The notes: generated from the letters alone by a model not told the origin. A DNA stretch of 59,192 bases from Streptomyces sp. CoH27 (GCF_020181035.1 NZ_JAIQYY010000034.1:1-59192); one strand, 5' to 3'; positions 41,959 to 52,275 are shown, counted from the stretch's first letter. A program made the numbers and translations.

Positions 41959-44900
41959 TCATCCGGGGGTCGGTGATGTCCTGGAAGTCGTGGAACTCGG
42001 CCATCGTGTCTCCGTGACGGGTCGGGCGGCGGTGTCCGCCGGGGTGCGGGGGCGGGGCACGGCGGCGGCCGGCGCGAGGTCGAGCCGCTTGTTCATGTCC
42101 AGGCGGAAGGTGCCGTACGGGTTGATGTTCGACCAGAACAGCGCGGTCAGGCCGCGCCGGTCCTCGGGGGTGAGCTTCTTCGCCCACTTCGGCTCGGCCA
42201 GGACCTGTTGGAGCAGCAGGGTGTTGACGTGGACGAGCGCGGACTGGAGCAGGTGGAGCGCGAGCATGGACGTCTCGGCGTGCTCCTTGTCCGGGCCGGT
42301 CAGGGCGCCGTCCTTGCCGTAGTGCAGCACGGTGTTCGCGCTGTTCCAGTTCTCTACGACCTGGAGGCCGCCGTGGATCTCGCGGCGGAGGTCGGGGCTG
42401 GCGAGGTAGTCGCAGGCGAAGGTGGTGCGCACGGCGCGGCCGAGTTCTTCGAGGGCCTGGTAGGTGGGGTGCTTGGGGCCGCCGCGGGTGAAGCGCCGCA
42501 GCACCTGTTCGGCCTCGGCCGTCCCGAGCCGCAGCGCGGTGGCGTACTTGACCATCTGGTCGTACTGCTGCTCGATCAGGTCCCAGCGGATCGGCCGGGT
42601 CAGTGAGCCGCCGAGCGCGGGCCAGCCGGGCGGGGTGTCGTCGGGGCGGTACAGGCGGATGCTGCCGATGTTCTTCAGGCGGGGCAGCAGGCGGAAGTTG
42701 AGCAGCTCGGTGAAGGCGAACCCGACCACGCTCGCGCCGTGGGTGTCGACGTAGTTGGACTCGATCTCGGCGTCCGTGCAGTGCCTCAGCAGGCCCTCGA
42801 TCATCGCCGCGACCTCGGACGACGAACAGCTCTTGAGCTGGGAGTAGATGCAGACGTTCTTCTTCTCGACGTGCCAGTAGATCATCACGCCGTTGCCGCC
42901 GTAGCGGGCGTGGTACTCGGTCATGAAGTTCGAGGACCAGGACCCGAACTTCTTCGAGTCCGACGCGCACGAGGTTCCCTCGCCCCACCAGGCGGCATCC
43001 CGCGCGGCGAACGTGCCGTTCACCAGCCGGGTGACGGCCGCGCGGAGGTTGTCGACGGTGATGAAGTGCCGGCGCACGTGCCGCAGCGCGGCCTCGGTCT
43101 CGCCGTGCTCGCCGGTCGCCACGATCGCCCGGATGCCCATGTTGGTGCCCAGCGCGAACAGGGCGAGCAGCAGGCGCCGCTGAAGGGTGGCGCGGTCGAT
43201 GCGCTCGTACGCGGCGACCAAGGAGAACTCGTCGGTGAAGCCGGTGAGGAAGTCGGCGTCCTTCAGCACGTCCAGCAGGTCGAGCACGCCCCACCGTCGT
43301 ACGACCTCGTCCTTGAGGGCCTGAAGGCCCGTGGGCTCGTCCAGCGGTTCCAGCTTCGGCACGGTGATCCACGGCTCGCCCTTGCGGGTGGTGACCTTCA
43401 CCCCACCTGCCGAGCCGTCCGTGAGCGCCGCCGACAGCCGGTCCAGGCCGTCCGTCATCCGCCGCTTCAGCCCGGTGACGAACTCCTTGGGATCCTCGGG
43501 GTGGCGGATCGCTGCGTAGTGCACGGTGCGGGTCGACTCGAAGTCGCCGGGCAGATCGTCCTCCGGGTCGCCCCACCGCCTCCGCCCTCGATGTAGATCT
43601 CCCGGCGCCGGATCGCGTCCCGCAGCGCCACCAGGACGCACAGCTCGTACGGGATGCGCTCGATCTTGCCCTTGTCGTCGACGACGGCCTCGCGCCAGTC
43701 CTTGCGTACAACGCCGTCCATCGGCACCGCGTCGCCGGCGTCGTAGAACCGCGTCTTGCCGTCGACGTCGGCGTACTTGGCCAGCAGCGCGAGGGCGTCC
43801 ATCACCGGCCGGTAGGCGGTGTTGTTGCACTTGAAGCCCAGCGTGTTCAGCAGCGGCGGCAGCATCTGCCGGTAGTACGAGCTGTACGAGGAGCGCAGCG
43901 TGGTGCGGACCTTGGCCTTGAAGGCCTTCTCGTTCGCCTTCGCCTCCGCGACCAGGTCACGCAGTGTCTTCTCCCCGACCACCGGGTACAGCACCGCCCT
44001 GACGGTCCCCTCCGGCCGGTCCACCGCCGCGTCGGCGAGGCGGAAGAGGATGCCCTCCTTGCCCCGCACCTTCTTCAGCTCCGCCGTGAGCTGCCGTTCC
44101 ACCCGCCGCTCGGCACGGGCGTTGATCTTGTGGACCAGGGCGACGAGCAGTTCCACCAGGGCGTCGGTGATCTCCGCCTGACGGGACGCGCACAGCGCGG
44201 CCAGCAGCGTCGTCCGCACGTCCTCGCCCGCGTCCCGGAGGTCCGAGGGGTACATCTTGATCGCCCGCGCCCGCCACGCGGTCACCAGCTTCTCCGAGCA
44301 GTCCGCGAACAGCCCCTCCGGCAAACCGAGTTGCCGCACGGCGGTCAGCTTGGTGATCTCCGCCAGCAGCGAGTCCAGCCCCACCGCGCCCGGGTCCCGC
44401 TTAAGCGAGGCCAGCAGCGCGGTCCCCTCCTCGTTGCCCTCCGCCACCAAGTCGAGCAGACGACGGGCGCACACCTCGCCCAGGCGCGCGGCGGTCTGCG
44501 CGCAGAAGACCCGGTCCGCCCGCGCCCGCGCGGCGGCCACGATCCGCTCGATGCGGCCCGGGGGCTCGACGCGGTCGCTGCGGCACTGCACGAGCAGGGC
44601 CTCGCGCAGCCGGTCCTCCACCAGCTCCACCGGGCAGACCTCATCGGCGAGCCAGCCGGTCAGCCGTTCCTCATCCGCCCGGGTCGCCGGGCGGAACCCC
44701 AGGGCCTCGCGGATCTGCGTACGGTGCCCCTTCGCGGAGCGGGACGACAGGTCGTACTTCGCCAAGTCCTCCGCCGGCACCTTCACCACGTTGGCCACGT
44801 AGTCGACCGCGGCCTGCGGGAACTCCTCCACGAACTGGGGGAACCGGCCCTCCAGCTCGAAGAACTTCAGCATCAGCACGAACCCGAGCCGGGTCGGGCC

Positions 44901-44984
44901 CGACTTGTTCGCGACCAGCTCCCAGCCAGGGCCTACCGGCGTCCAGCACGCCACCACGTCCTCGGGTGACCACTCCTGACGCAT
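41959..44984 (-). pseudogene. tnpA: Tn3-family transposase TnpA, frameshifted
   Basis: A Tn3-type transposase of about 1008 residues when repaired, the normal family length. The first 470 residues (MRQEWSPEDVVACWTPVGPG..., DUF4158-like N-terminus) and the rest are in different frames. The break lies in the GC-rich stretch 43571-43590, around the Gly run of the usual YIEG..RW..P motif. The second frame carries the DDE domain: CASDSKKFGSWSSN, NYVDTHGASVVGFAF, and ENWNSANTVLHYGKDGAL. One base appears deleted. With the frameshift the element would not transpose autonomously; a read error is possible. Confidence 0.88.
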
Positions 44985-45260
44985 GAACGTCCCCGTCCCT
45001 CCGTCGACAACTCGTTCGGCCTAACGAAGGGGCCAGGCACGAAGCAACGGGGAGAGGCAGAGGGCCGCGGCTACTTTGCACCGTGGGTCAGAGATAGGAC
45101 ACCGGGGCCTGAAAGGGTCGGCCTGTGAGCCTCGATTTCGTTGGTCGCGTGCTCGACGAGCGCGCCCTGACGATCTACGGCACGGCGGGAGACACCCGCG
45201 AAGCGACATACCCATCATCCTCGCCCACTTCATCGGGCCCTCTGAGCTCAAGGGCGCCAC

Positions 45261-45688
45261 CTATATCCAGCCACTGGCCGGGTGAATCTGTGAAAGGTCG
45301 AGGAAGAAGCCCTCGCGGGGGTTGTTGCCGGCGATGGCACTCAGGGCCTGGACGATGGCGCGGATCAATGAGGCATTCTCGGCCGCACGATGGGCGAGGA
45401 GCTGCCAACCGGTGAGGATGTCGGCGACGGCGAACTGCAAGGTGTACCGCCGTCGAGTGCTTGGCATGCGATGCGGACTGCGTAGGGGAGGGCCGCGCGG
45501 GTAGTGGGACCGGCGCCGCCGGCGTGGGCGGCGGCCGTGACGAAGGGGCCTGCGGTTGCGATGGCGCGGCGGAGGGCGGCGGGGGTCAGCAGGCGGCTCG
45601 CCTGTCGCAGTACGGGGACGTCGGGGAGCGTGAGGGTCAGGGTGCGGTCGTCTGCGCCGGGGCGCGGCCAGGTGAGTTCGATGCGCAT
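45261..45688 (-). pseudogene. Hypothetical protein, frameshifted
   Basis: ATG 45688 with GGAGG 6 nt upstream begins MRIELTWPRPGADDRTLTLT, followed by RQASRLLTPAALRRAIATAG and PYAVRIACQALDGG. The frame then appears to shift near 45445-45455 into TLQFAVADILTGWQLLAHRA, AENASLIRAIVQALSAIAG and the stop at 45261. The joined product would be about 140 residues; both halves have a protein-like helix pattern. Not recognised. The join is my inference from smooth continuation of composition. Confidence 0.4.
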
Positions 45689-45801
45689 GGCGGCCTCCAC
45701 GGGGAGGTAGGGGCGGGCCTGACGCCTGCGGTACGCATGGCGCCGTCGCTGCGCACGTCGCTCCGGCCCGGCCGGATGGGCGGGGCGCGGCATACGACAG
45801 G

Positions 45802-45885
45802 TCAGCTGGCGAGCGCGGGAGCCGCGGTCAGGCGGTGATGGACACGGGTTCGGGACTTCGGCTGTGGACCGGACCGGGTACTCAT
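45802..45885 (-). CDS. 27-residue basic peptide with ideal ribosome binding site
   Basis: MSTRSGPQPKSRTRVHHRLT plus 7 residues. AAGGAGGTGA, a near-complete anti-16S match, lies 5 nt before the ATG at 45885, which is stronger than most sites in the window. It lies about 110 bp upstream of the frameshifted hypothetical gene on the same strand. It may be a leader peptide or a small basic protein. Confidence 0.45.
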   Translation of the reverse strand: MSTRSGPQPKSRTRVHHRLTAAPALAS

Positions 45886-46162
45886 GCCCTCACCTCCTTG
45901 CGGCCGGGGACACACGCGGGTGTCGGTCGGCGTTCGCCGCACCCCTGCCGGGGCCGGGCGGCTAGTTCCCGGGCGCCCTGACCCGGAAGATACCGATGCG
46001 TCGAGATGTCCGTCGAAAAGTCTGCCGCCGATTACCTCGCTCGGCGGCATGTTGATATTTCCAGGCTTGCCGGAGTTGTACGATCTTGTCAAGGTGAGGA
46101 GGAAATGAGAGCCGTTACGGCGCTTGGCCGCGCCTCACCTGCTCTACAGAGGGAGAGCGACC

Positions 46163-46747
46163 ATGACTGTCAGTTCCCATACGCGTGGTTCACACGACAC
46201 GAAGGCGACCCATCTTGTCCAGGACACGCTGGCGCATCCCGTGCAGACGGTGATGACGGCCGCCGAGAAGGTTCCCGGTGCCGAGAAGGTCAGGCCCGGC
46301 TTTGACCGGGTCAAGGGAGTGGTCGACGGTGTCCTGGACTCCGTCGGCATCGTCTCCCCCCACGCCCGGCGGGTCGCCGCGTACACCGGTGCCGGGCTGC
46401 TCGGCGTGGCCGGTGTGATCGAGTGGCCCGTGGCCGCGGCGGGCGCGGCGGTGGTGTGGCTCACGCAGCCGCGTCCCAAGGGTGCCGGCACGGCCGACGA
46501 GGCTGCGGGGTCCCGTACCGAAGGGCTGAGGGCGAAGCAGGCCGCGAGGTCGGCCAAGGCGTCGGCCACTGCAGGGGCGGCGCGGAGCCGCTCTGCCAAG
46601 GCGGCGTCGGGGTCGGTGAAGGCGAAGACCCGTCCGGTGAAGTCGACGAGTTCCTCGGGTACGGCGAAGGCCCGGTCGTCCAAGCGCGCGGCCGCGAGCG
46701 CGTCGAGCGCCTCGTCCGCCACGGCAGGCAGGAGGAAGAAGTCCTGA
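46163..46747 (+). CDS. Membrane protein with histone-like Lys/Ala/Ser tail
   Basis: A 194-residue protein in two parts. The first 105 residues have PVQTVMTAAEKVPGAEKVRP and a hydrophobic span (about 73-100, AAYTGAGLLGVAGVIEWPVA). The last 80 residues are low complexity Ala/Lys/Ser/Arg, like histone H1 tails (AKQAARSAKASATAGAARSR). ATG 46163 follows GGGAGAG. It ends 101 bp before the giant P-type ATPase on the same strand, so it likely shares its transcript. Function unknown; a membrane-DNA or membrane-RNA tether is conceivable but unproven. Confidence 0.8.
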   Translation: MTVSSHTRGSHDTKATHLVQDTLAHPVQTVMTAAEKVPGAEKVRPGFDRVKGVVDGVLDSVGIVSPHARRVAAYTGAGLLGVAGVIEWPVAAAGAAVVWLTQPRPKGAGTADEAAGSRTEGLRAKQAARSAKASATAGAARSRSAKAASGSVKAKTRPVKSTSSSGTAKARSSKRAAASASSASSATAGRRKKS

Positions 46748-46848
46748 CGCACGTTTCCGCCCCCTGAGATCCCCGTTCCTTCCCCACTTCGTCCCCGGCG
46801 ACCGCCGTTCCGTCCGCGGCCCGAGCGGCAAGCCTGTAAAGGTGACAG

Positions 46849-49800
46849 ATGCTGCTCCGCTCGCTGATGCTGCCTGCCGCGGCCGCGGCCCTTCAATCCG
46901 CTCTCGCTGCCCCCGTCGAGGCCAGGCGCCGGATCGCCCCGCCGGTCACGGAAGCGGCACGCACGGCGGCCGACCTCCTGCGAACCGGCGCGCACGGCGC
47001 TGCGAGGGGCGCGGCGGCGGTGTCGGCGGCGACGCGGCGGGTCGGCAGGGTCGTCCGTAACGCGGCGACCCCTCAGGTCGGTTACTGGCGCGCCGGATCT
47101 CGGATGCATCTCGCTTTGGAGCATCACCCGGATGCGGCGGCTCCCACGGCGAAGCGGCTGGAGGCAGCGGCCAGGAAGGTGGCCGTAGAGCTGGCCGAGC
47201 ACCCTGACGTCCTGTTCGCCTACTGGGACGGCGGGCTGGAGCGGCTGGTGGTGCAGACCGCCGAGGACGCGGCCGGTGAAGAGCTGGTCGGCAGGGTGTC
47301 CGAACTGGCAGCCGAGCACGGGCTGGTGCACATCGGCGAGCAGACACTGGAACACGCCCACCCCGGCGCCGCCGGGGGCGTGCGTACCAATGCTCTCGCC
47401 CTGGCGTGCGACACGGCGGGCATCACCATCGCCCTCGCGGCGCGGCTGGCGTTTCTGCGGCGTGCGCCGGAGGCCCTGGTTGCCGCGGTCGTGGTGCTGC
47501 GCGAGGACTCGCGGGCAAGGGCCGTGCTGAGCCGCACGGTGGGCCCGGACGCGGCCGATCTGCTGCTGGCCGCGACCCACGCGGCCGTCTGCGGAATGGG
47601 ACAATCGCCGAGTGCGCTGCTGCTCGATGCGGCGCTGCGAGGTGTCCAGTTGGTGGAGTCCCTGGCTCAGCTCGCGACGTTCGACGCCGTGCACGACACG
47701 CTGTGCGCCCCGCATCGGCTATCAGTTGCCAGAGGTGACGTCGAGCGTCCGCGGCTGCGTTCGTGTCCCGGCGACGAGTTCGCCGAAGCTGCGGTCAACG
47801 GGATGCTGTTCGGCGGCCTCACCACGTTCCTGTTCACCCGCGATCTCGACGAGGCGGCCGAGGCGGCGCTGGGTGGTTCGCCCAAGGCCGCGCGTTACGG
47901 CCCGGCGGGCTTCACCGCGGCGCTCGGCACCGCCCTGGCGCGCGAGGACGTCCTGGTCCGCGACTCCGAGCGGCTGCGTCGGCTGGAACTCGTGGACACC
48001 GTGGTTCTGCATCCCGAGGCGCTGCGCAGCACGCGACGCACGGTGCTGGAGGTCCATCCCAGCGCGCCCGGCTGGGACCGTACCCGGTTGTGGCTGGAGG
48101 CCACGGCGGTCGTCAGCGCGCGGGAGGAGGGGGCAAAACCGCCCCGCGGTCGGCGACTCGGGCTACGGCAGGTGCCCGACGAGAGGGCGCTTGGCACGGG
48201 GGCTCGGCAGGCAGTGCCCGCGGAGACGGGACCGCCCGCCACAGGACTGATGATCGCGTCGGCGCGCGGCAGGGACGTCGGCACCGTCCTGGTCGGCTGG
48301 GAGGTCGACCCGATGTCCGAGGCTGTGCTGGACGCGGCGCGCCGGGCCGGGCTGCACGTCGTGGTGGTGGACGACCACATGCTCGGTGAGTTCGGAAGCC
48401 TCGCCGACCAACTCGTCCCGGCAGAGGTCCCCTTGGCCCAGTTGGTGGCCGATCTTCAGCACGGCGGCCGGACTGTGCTGACAGTGGCGCGCATCCCGCA
48501 CGAACGATCCACAAAAAGACAGGAGTTGACGGAGTCCGCTCGCGACGTGCTCGACGGGCTGCTCCGCAGTGACATCGCCGTCGCCGTCACCGACGAGCGC
48601 AGCGCCGTCGTCTGGGGCGCGGACATCCTGGCTCTGCGCGGGCTGGAGGGCGCCTGGCGGCTGCTGTCGGCCGTACCCGCGGCGCGGGCGGTCAGCCGAC
48701 GGGCCACGTTCCTCGCCGAGGCGGGCACCGCGCTCGCCGAGCTCCTGGTTCTCACCCACGGGGCACGGTCGCAACGGATCCCCTTCCCCCTCGAACTGCG
48801 GCTCAGCCCCGTCACCCTCGCGACCGCCGTGTCCCTGGTGTCGGGCTGGTTCACCGCGCTGCCCGTCGCCCTCAGCGCGACCCCGCACCCCCGACCGCGG
48901 GTGCCCTGGCACGCCCTGCGCCCCGACGACGTCATGGCCCGGCTGGCGAAGGCGTCGCGGGCCGCGCCCACGGCATGGGCGGTGCTACGGGACCGGGCCG
49001 GGCGCGCTGCGGTGGGGTACCCGGTGTTCGCGCCGGCGCGGGTGGGTGCGCGGCTGGCAGGCGCCGTGTGGGCGGAGCTCGATGATCCGTTCACTCCCGT
49101 TCTGGTGGTCGGCGCGACTGCGTCGGCGCTGTTGGGGTCGGCCGTGGACGCGTTCCTCGTCATCGGCGCCGTGACGATGAACGCCCTGGTCGGCGGGGTG
49201 CAGCGGTTGCGTGCCGAGCAGGCGTTGTCCGCCCTGGTCAGGGGGCAACGGCGGACGGCGCGTCGCGTCGCCGACACCGCGGCTGGTGAGACGTTTCTCG
49301 TCGATGCCGCGCGCCTGTCGCCGGGCGAGGTGATCGAGCTGCACACCAATGACGTGGTGCCGGCCGACGCGCGGCTGCTGGAGGCCAGCGGATTCGAGGT
49401 GGACGAGTCCTCGCTGACCGGCGAGTCGCTGCCCACCCGCAAGCAGGTGGATCCCGTGCCGCAGGCGGCCGTCGCCGACCGCAGCTGCATGGTCTTCGAG
49501 GGCACCACGGTGGTGGCGGGCCACGCGCGTGCGGTCGTGGTGCACACTGGCGACCAGACCGAGGCGGGCCGCGCCGCGTCCCTCGCCGCCCGGGTTCCCA
49601 CCTCGGCAGGAGTCCAGGCACGGCTGCACCGGCTCACCCGCCGGGTGCTGCCCCTCACCCTCGCGGGCGGCGCCGCGGTGACCGGCCTGTCCCTGCTGCG
49701 CGGCCGTCCGGTGCGTACCGCGCTCCAGGGCGGTCTCGCGGTTGCGGTGGCCGCCGTGCCCGAGGGTATGCCCCTGGTGGCGACCGTGGCGCAGATGGCC

Positions 49801-51498
49801 GCGGCGCGGCGGCTCAGCAGGCTCGGCGTCCTGGTGCGCACGCCTCGCAGCCTGGAGGCGCTCGGGCGCGTGGACACCATGTGCTTCGACAAGACCGGGA
49901 CCCTCACCGAGAACCGGCTGCGGGTGATCCGCGTCATCACCGCCACCGGCGCCGACCGCTCGGTGCCCGACCTCGATGCGCAGACGGTCCTCCGTGTCGC
50001 CGCCCGGGCCTGCCCGCGCGCCGCCGAACAGGTCGGCCTCCACGCCCACGCCACCGACGAGGCCGTCCTGGCAGCCGCCCCGAGCGAATCAGGCTGGGCC
50101 ATGGTGTGGGCCCAGCCGTTCGAGGCGAGCCGGGGCTACGCGGCCGCCGCAGGACGAGCCGCGGAGACGGACAGTGAGGTCCGCGGCGGCGCGGACCTGC
50201 TGGTCGTCAAGGGCGCACCGGAAGTCGTCCTGCCCTGCTGCCCCGATGCCGACCGGGCAGCCGTCGACGCGGCACACGCCCTCGCCGCGAAGGGCCTGCG
50301 GCTGCTTGCTGTCGCCCAGCGCCCGCTCGCGGCACAGGAGGCGGCAACTGCCCTGGACAAGCCCCTCGAACTGCTGGAACTCATCGGCTTCGTGGCCCTG
50401 GCCGACACCCCCCGCGCCAGCTCCGCCCCCCTGGTCGCCGGGCTCGGCGAAGCAGGCGTACGGCCCGTGATGCTCACCGGCGACCACCCCGAGACCGCCC
50501 GCTCGGTGGCCGTCACCCTCGGCTGGCCACCGGATGTCACCGTGGTCACGGGCGACGAACTGGCCGCACGGGACCGGGCCGGGCGGGCACGCCTGCTCAA
50601 GGACTGCGGCGTCGTGGCACGCGTGGCACCCGAGCAGAAGCTCCAGGTCGTCGAGGCGCTACGGGAGGCGGGACGCGTGGTGGGCATGGTCGGCGACGGC
50701 GCCAACGACGCCGCGGCCATCCGCGCCGCCGACGTCGGAGTCGGCATCGCGGCACGCGGATCGGCAGCCGCGCGCAACGCCGCCGACCTCGTGATCACCA
50801 ACGACGATCTGTCGGTCCTCATCGACGCCATCGGCGAGGGCCGCGCCCTGTGGCACAGCGTGGCCGACGCGATCAGCATCCTGCTCGGCGGGAACGCCGG
50901 CGAAGTCGGCTTCTCCGTCCTGGGCACCCTGCTGTCCGGTACGTCGCCGCTCTCGACGCGTCAGCTGCTGCTGGTCAACCTGCTGACCGACATGTTCCCG
51001 GCGATGGCGGTCGCGGTCACCCCCCACTCCCCGGAACCCGCCGACGCGCCGGCCGAGGCCGACGACCACCCCGTCGGCCTTGCCGTCCTCGGCCGACCGC
51101 TGACCCGCCAGATCCGGCACCGCGGACTGATCACCGGGATCGGCGCGGCCATCGCCTGGCTGATCGGCACCCTTACGCCCGGTACGGCGCGACGCACCAG
51201 CACCATGGCCCTGTGCGGCGTGGTCGGCGCCCAGCTCACCCAGACCATCGCGGGACGCCGCAGCAGCCCACTGATCCTGGCCACCGCGCTCGGCACCGCA
51301 GCCGTACTCGTCGCCCTCGTCCAGACCCCCGGCGTCAGCCACTTCTTCGACTGCACACCACTGGGCCCACTCGCCTGGACCGGCGTTGCCCTCGCGATCG
51401 GTGCCGCCTCACTCGGCCCCTATGTCCTCCCGTACGCCGACCGACTGCTGGCCGACCTCACCACACGGCTACGTCCCGCCGTGCGGATCGTCTCCTGA
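46849..51498 (+). CDS. CtpI-like giant P-type ATPase
   Basis: A 1549-residue pump, far longer than ordinary P-type ATPases (700-950). About 700 extra N-terminal residues include an HMA-like segment near 85-160 and a long region without known motif. The ATPase core has TGES (in SSLTGESLPTRK), PEGMP (VAAVPEGMPLVATVAQMA), DKTGT with Asp about 1014, KGAPE and GDGANDAAAIRAADVG, then C-terminal helices. This architecture matches mycobacterial CtpI and its actinobacterial homologues, whose ion is not established. It follows the Lys/Ala-rich membrane protein gene. ATG 46849 follows AAAGGTGAC. Confidence 0.92.
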   Translation: MLLRSLMLPAAAAALQSALAAPVEARRRIAPPVTEAARTAADLLRTGAHGAARGAAAVSAATRRVGRVVRNAATPQVGYWRAGSRMHLALEHHPDAAAPTAKRLEAAARKVAVELAEHPDVLFAYWDGGLERLVVQTAEDAAGEELVGRVSELAAEHGLVHIGEQTLEHAHPGAAGGVRTNALALACDTAGITIALAARLAFLRRAPEALVAAVVVLREDSRARAVLSRTVGPDAADLLLAATHAAVCGMGQSPSALLLDAALRGVQLVESLAQLATFDAVHDTLCAPHRLSVARGDVERPRLRSCPGDEFAEAAVNGMLFGGLTTFLFTRDLDEAAEAALGGSPKAARYGPAGFTAALGTALAREDVLVRDSERLRRLELVDTVVLHPEALRSTRRTVLEVHPSAPGWDRTRLWLEATAVVSAREEGAKPPRGRRLGLRQVPDERALGTGARQAVPAETGPPATGLMIASARGRDVGTVLVGWEVDPMSEAVLDAARRAGLHVVVVDDHMLGEFGSLADQLVPAEVPLAQLVADLQHGGRTVLTVARIPHERSTKRQELTESARDVLDGLLRSDIAVAVTDERSAVVWGADILALRGLEGAWRLLSAVPAARAVSRRATFLAEAGTALAELLVLTHGARSQRIPFPLELRLSPVTLATAVSLVSGWFTALPVALSATPHPRPRVPWHALRPDDVMARLAKASRAAPTAWAVLRDRAGRAAVGYPVFAPARVGARLAGAVWAELDDPFTPVLVVGATASALLGSAVDAFLVIGAVTMNALVGGVQRLRAEQALSALVRGQRRTARRVADTAAGETFLVDAARLSPGEVIELHTNDVVPADARLLEASGFEVDESSLTGESLPTRKQVDPVPQAAVADRSCMVFEGTTVVAGHARAVVVHTGDQTEAGRAASLAARVPTSAGVQARLHRLTRRVLPLTLAGGAAVTGLSLLRGRPVRTALQGGLAVAVAAVPEGMPLVATVAQMAAARRLSRLGVLVRTPRSLEALGRVDTMCFDKTGTLTENRLRVIRVITATGADRSVPDLDAQTVLRVAARACPRAAEQVGLHAHATDEAVLAAAPSESGWAMVWAQPFEASRGYAAAAGRAAETDSEVRGGADLLVVKGAPEVVLPCCPDADRAAVDAAHALAAKGLRLLAVAQRPLAAQEAATALDKPLELLELIGFVALADTPRASSAPLVAGLGEAGVRPVMLTGDHPETARSVAVTLGWPPDVTVVTGDELAARDRAGRARLLKDCGVVARVAPEQKLQVVEALREAGRVVGMVGDGANDAAAIRAADVGVGIAARGSAAARNAADLVITNDDLSVLIDAIGEGRALWHSVADAISILLGGNAGEVGFSVLGTLLSGTSPLSTRQLLLVNLLTDMFPAMAVAVTPHSPEPADAPAEADDHPVGLAVLGRPLTRQIRHRGLITGIGAAIAWLIGTLTPGTARRTSTMALCGVVGAQLTQTIAGRRSSPLILATALGTAAVLVALVQTPGVSHFFDCTPLGPLAWTGVALAIGAASLGPYVLPYADRLLADLTTRLRPAVRIVS

Positions 51499-51742
51499 CA
51501 GCCGTACACGAGAGAGCCGGGTGCGGACTTCGGCGACGACCAGGTCGTTTCTGCCGGCTCTTGGACGCTGTCGAAGGCCAGCGGGCGCCCTCCGGCCGGT
51601 CCTTTGCGCCGGCGGCTGGCCCGCTGGTCATCGGGCTGCGCCGTGGTCGCCTTGATCCCCCGTCGTCACAGACAGCCGCGGTTCTCGCGGCTGGAGACAT
51701 GACCCCCGCCCAGGCGTACGCCGCCGCCACCACCAGCCCGAC

Positions 51743-52132
51743 TCAGACCGCTGACATGTGGGCAACCGCCTCATGTACCGGGGGCGCGCAATCGGGGAGG
51801 CGGGGGGGGCTCCGCCCGGCCCGAACGGCCAGCTGGCCGGTCAACTCCCTTACGACGGCGGAAGCATCCGTGTCGGTGGCGAAGTAGACCTGGCGTCGGC
51901 CCTCGCGTCGGGAGCCGACGGGTCCCGCCAGCTTCAGCTTCGACAGGTGCTGGCTGAACGCCGGCATCGCCGCGTCCACCTGGTCGGCTAGGCGGGTCAC
52001 GTCGTTCTCACCCTGGGAGAGCACCCACAGCAGATGCAGCCGTACCGAGGACACCAGCGGTCCGAGCAGCATGCCCGCCTCCGCGAGCACGTCGGCAGAC
52101 GGCTCGACGAGTCTGCCAGCCTCTGCTGCCAC
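51743..52132 (-). CDS. ArsR-family transcriptional regulator
   Basis: A 129-residue winged-helix repressor: VSSVRLHLLWVLSQGENDVT, then LADQVDAAMPAFSQHLSKLK (recognition helix) and REGRRQVYFATDTDA (wing). There is no CxC metal site in the alpha-3 helix, but the C-terminal tail has DCAPPVHEAVAHMSAV with Cys and two His. A C-terminal Ni/Co-type site like NmtR/KmtR is therefore conceivable (inference). It lies end-to-end with the CtpI-like ATPase (244 bp apart, convergent). Confidence 0.9.
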   Translation of the reverse strand: MAAEAGRLVEPSADVLAEAGMLLGPLVSSVRLHLLWVLSQGENDVTRLADQVDAAMPAFSQHLSKLKLAGPVGSRREGRRQVYFATDTDASAVVRELTGQLAVRAGRSPPRLPDCAPPVHEAVAHMSAV

Positions 52133-52275
52133 GTCTTCTCCCGCTGCGCATGGATCACTTCGTGCCTTGACGTTCAGTCAAGTTGCCCTGTCGGACGTGC
52201 ACGGGCGCTCGCACCCCACAGCGCGCGGCGGATCAAGGGGACGCGCACCGGGTCCGCTCGGCGCCGAGGCCGGCC

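Larger units (their letters stand above)
40499..44984 (-). mobile_element. Tn3-family transposon (tnpA-orf-res-tnpR-orf)
   Basis: All parts are on the minus strand: transposase, accessory ORF, res region, resolvase, and a small coupled ORF. Coordinates cover the genes only. I could not identify the 38-bp terminal inverted repeats on either side, so the true ends are unknown and one end may be lost. Confidence 0.75.

Noticed and set aside
45125..45285. Plus-strand fragment SLDFVGRVLDERALTIYG with possible frameshift to ILAHFIGPSELKGATYIQPL
   Set aside because: It looks protein-like but has no recognised family, a weak start, and needs a frameshift; it overlaps the end of the minus-strand hypothetical gene.
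51458..51733. Minus-strand frame of 91 codons after the CtpI-like gene
   Set aside because: No ribosome binding site, no motif, basic low-complexity composition; it overlaps the ATPase end.
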